The notes under the pieces are model-generated. The model was not told where the DNA came from. It saw only the letters and a list, made by a program, of their open reading frames with translations, and made no database searches. From positions 169,159,079-169,223,078 of the forward strand of contig CM060926.1 of assembly GCA_030737875.1 (NCBI GenBank): DNA of 64,000 nucleotides, read 5' to 3'. A program made the translations under genes and the position numbers. Below, one piece after another: positions 61,701-64,000 of the stretch (its first letter is position 1; each line of letters begins with the position of its first letter). This DNA is from Allium sativum (lineage: Eukaryota; Streptophyta; Magnoliopsida; Asparagales; Amaryllidaceae).

Positions 61701-64000
61701 TGAAATTGAATTGAATTGAAGACGAACTGAAATTGAATTAAAAATCGATTTAAATTGAAATCAATTTGAGATGAATTTAAAACGAATTTATATTGAAAAA
61801 TTCAATCTTAATTTGAATTTGAAAATGAAGTTGAAATCGTTTCGAAAACGAATTTAAAACGATTTATAAAATACGTTTTAAAAGGAAATCGACGAAGTAT
61901 ATATTATATATATATAATATAATGGCCGAAATAGAACGCGCCGCGCCGCGGCAGTTCGCGGATTTCGACCATTGACTTCGAACGGATATTACGGGAGATC
62001 CGACCGTCGGATTCTCCTAAAACCAGAACCGTTGGGTTCGTATCGAAAAGAGCTTTCTAACGAATATTAGAAATTTGAAATCTAACGGTTGGATTTGGAA
62101 ATATGTCCAAATCAAAATTTGAAAAGGTCGCTGTAAGTGCAGTTCGATGGCCGTTGATGGAAATCGACTGTACGAGCCTTGATAAAATTATTAAAAATAG
62201 TAATAATTTGTGTAAAATCATAAGAAATGATTTGAGAAGAATTGGGATGAAAAACTTCATATTTGAAAAGATAAAAATAGATTTTTATCGAAATGAACTA
62301 GTTTTGAACTAGAATAATAATTTATTTATTTTTAAAATAAATAAATTGGATTTGAAATGGTTTTAAAAGAAACCAGAGTTTCCAATAATTGAATTGGAAT
62401 GGATTTGAATAGAAATTGTCTTTGGAATATTTCGATGTTGGATTTCGTGATTATACAGATATTGTTATGGAAATTTGAAAGATATATTTATATCATTATT
62501 TCCAATATGATGTTTGTTGGTCGTAGAATTTGATATTGAATATAAGCCGGTATATTTTCTATTCAGAGCCTTGTATTGAATATCAAATGTGATTTGGGTT
62601 TGTCGTGAATGGTGTCTTTATTAACACTGTTCTTAAGCCCAGTTGAGAAAAAGATTAAATCTTTTTATTTAGATTTAATGAAGTGTACCAATTAAATAAT
62701 ATTTAATTGGAATTGAATTGGTATTGAATTTTGGGTTTATAGTGAACAGTGTTTTAAATAACACTTGTTCTTTAACCCGATAATTAATATGAAATGTGAT
62801 TTTGGGTTGTCATGAACGGTATCTTCAATAATACTGTTCTTAGACCCAAAGGAGTTAAGGAAATCAGAAACTAACTGGAGATTAGTTAAGCTGAATGGTT
62901 TCTGGGGTATTGATCTGATGTTGGTTTCGTCCTTCGGGGTTAATACTTAGGGAATTGCTCACTTGCTAATTTACGGTTAGGGACTGATTGAAATGTGATG
63001 TGATTTTGGGTTTATCGTGAACCGTGTTTTAAATGACATTGATTCTTTAACCCAATCAAATATTAAAACTAAGTGGAGTTTTAATGAATCTTTAATTAGA
63101 TTGAAAAGGTCGAGAATGGAGTATCACCAGTTTTACTCCAGGCGATAGTTGTTAAATCTTTAATTAGATTTGAACGTGAAATGGTAATTGAATTTACCGA
63201 TAACACCGTGGTGTTAGATATGAAGTATTACCAGTTTTACTTAATGGGATGAATAGGTTGGGATTGGGAAATATAAAACAAATGATTACTTTGGTAAGGT
63301 TCGCTAATTCCAACTAGTTTGAATTGATATCCAAAAGAAGATTAAAGAATAAATTTAAAAGAATTTATCTTTGATAAAATTAATGGGAACCTATCCCTAA
63401 GAATGTGAAATTTAGAAATTAACTGTAGGTTGGCTAAGCAGAGTGATTTCCTGGGTATTGATCTGATGTTGGTTTCGGCCTTCGGGGTTAATATTTGGGG
63501 GATTATTCTCTTGATTAATTTACGGTTAGTGACTGATGAATTGGAATGAGGAGTATGTTGTGTTTGTGTAACACTTATTTATTATATAAGCAAGTTATTC
63601 GGAAAGACCGGGTTTACACCATTCTGAATAACTGATTCGGTGATTAGTCGAAGATGAAGACGGTGGTTGAAGACCGGAGGTCTTCACGTCGTTTGGATAA
63701 TTACTGATGATCTTGATTGGGCCGTACACCCAAGAGGAGGGAATCAGTTGCTGATCGTCCAGACATACTTGGAGATCGATGGATATGCGGGGTACTAGGT
63801 GCCTCCGGTTTCGTTCCGACCCAGAACGGACTTGTAAATGGACTGTGTGTCTGACATTGGATTTTACCCTGTGTGATTGATTTCTACTAAATGTATATCT
63901 GTTTGGCGGTGGAGAATTTATTCTCTTGCTTAACGCCCTTCTTTGAGACGTACGAGCTCAGGGGTTATATACTGATGGATATCAAACACATAGAGTGAAT
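58787..64000 (+). repeat. A 3' LTR (partial, runs off window)
   Basis: It begins TGTAACAACCCGG and is collinear with 37039-41685, then 54711-54840, then 55966-56412, without the D and Copia insertions. It therefore serves as the uninterrupted template that proves both insertions. Palindrome array about 60262-60718; GTGAGAA/TTCTCAC 60810-60824; hairpin string from 62596; GAAGAC hairpin 63655-63686. Confidence 0.9.

Larger units (their letters stand above)
37039..64000 (+). mobile_element. Element 'A': giant LTRs, 1.03 kb interior, no coding capacity (3' end outside window)
   Basis: The 5' LTR is 37039-57754 minus two later insertions; removing them and their target duplications leaves about 6.57 kb. 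The interior is 57755-58786. The 3' LTR starts at 58787 and is still running at 64000 (5.2 kb seen; the missing part corresponds to the last 1.34 kb of the 5' copy). Primer-binding site, post-primer hairpins, pre-PPT hairpin and polypurine tract are all present. No gag or pol residue is visible. It must have relied on proteins supplied in trans, plausibly by E1-like relatives that share its cis signals. Confidence 0.9.

Overview
This window is plant nuclear DNA made almost entirely of nested LTR retrotransposons. I see no intact host gene, rRNA or tRNA. The assignment to a flowering plant rests on four things: Ty3/Gypsy chromovirus (Tekay/Del-like) gag-pol remains, primer-binding sites matching the 3' end of initiator tRNA-Met, a Copia-type solo LTR, and an L1-type LINE fragment. 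I cannot name the species. Nearly every LTR here belongs to one sprawling group with unusually long LTRs (about 4.3-6.6 kb) that begin TGTAAYRACCC.

Layout. (1) 1-1100 and 16491-18271 are the two pieces of an old LTR (G), split by a complete element E1 (1101-16485, target duplication TTGAT). E1 has 5.3 kb LTRs and a 4.76 kb interior carrying a decayed gag-pol. (2) 18272-18540 is a minus-strand LINE reverse-transcriptase fragment. (3) 18541-21342 and 26733-28253 are two parts of a minus-strand LTR (E), split by a 5.4 kb solo LTR (C, 21343-26730) related to E1. (4) 28531-32606 is a plus-strand LTR relic (F). It is cut by LTR B (32607-36929), which still has its primer-binding site. (5) From 37039 to the window end lies element A. 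It has LTRs of about 6.56 kb around an interior of only 1.03 kb (57755-58786), and its 3' LTR runs off the window. Its 5' LTR is interrupted by element D (41686-54705, target duplication CTAAT, 4.95 kb LTRs, 3.1 kb non-coding interior) and by a 1.12 kb Copia-like solo LTR (54841-55960, target duplication AGGCG).

How the parts relate. Only E1 encodes proteins: gag with two zinc knuckles, protease, RT, RNase H, integrase and a chromodomain-like tail. Its reading frame is broken by seven stop codons and one 7-bp duplication. A, B and D carry no pol but keep the cis signals: primer-binding site, a 7-nt-loop hairpin just after it, a hairpin just before the polypurine tract where the 3' end is present (A, D), and matching LTR ends. 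They are best read as non-autonomous partners mobilised in trans by E1-like relatives.

The most interesting signal is RNA-like structure. Several short hairpins recur in different families with compensatory stem changes and conserved loops: after the primer-binding site, before the polypurine tract, and in strings inside the LTRs. LTR A also holds an array of about fifteen AAAAAT-NNN-ATTTTT palindromes. All identity impressions were made by eye; no alignment or folding was run.
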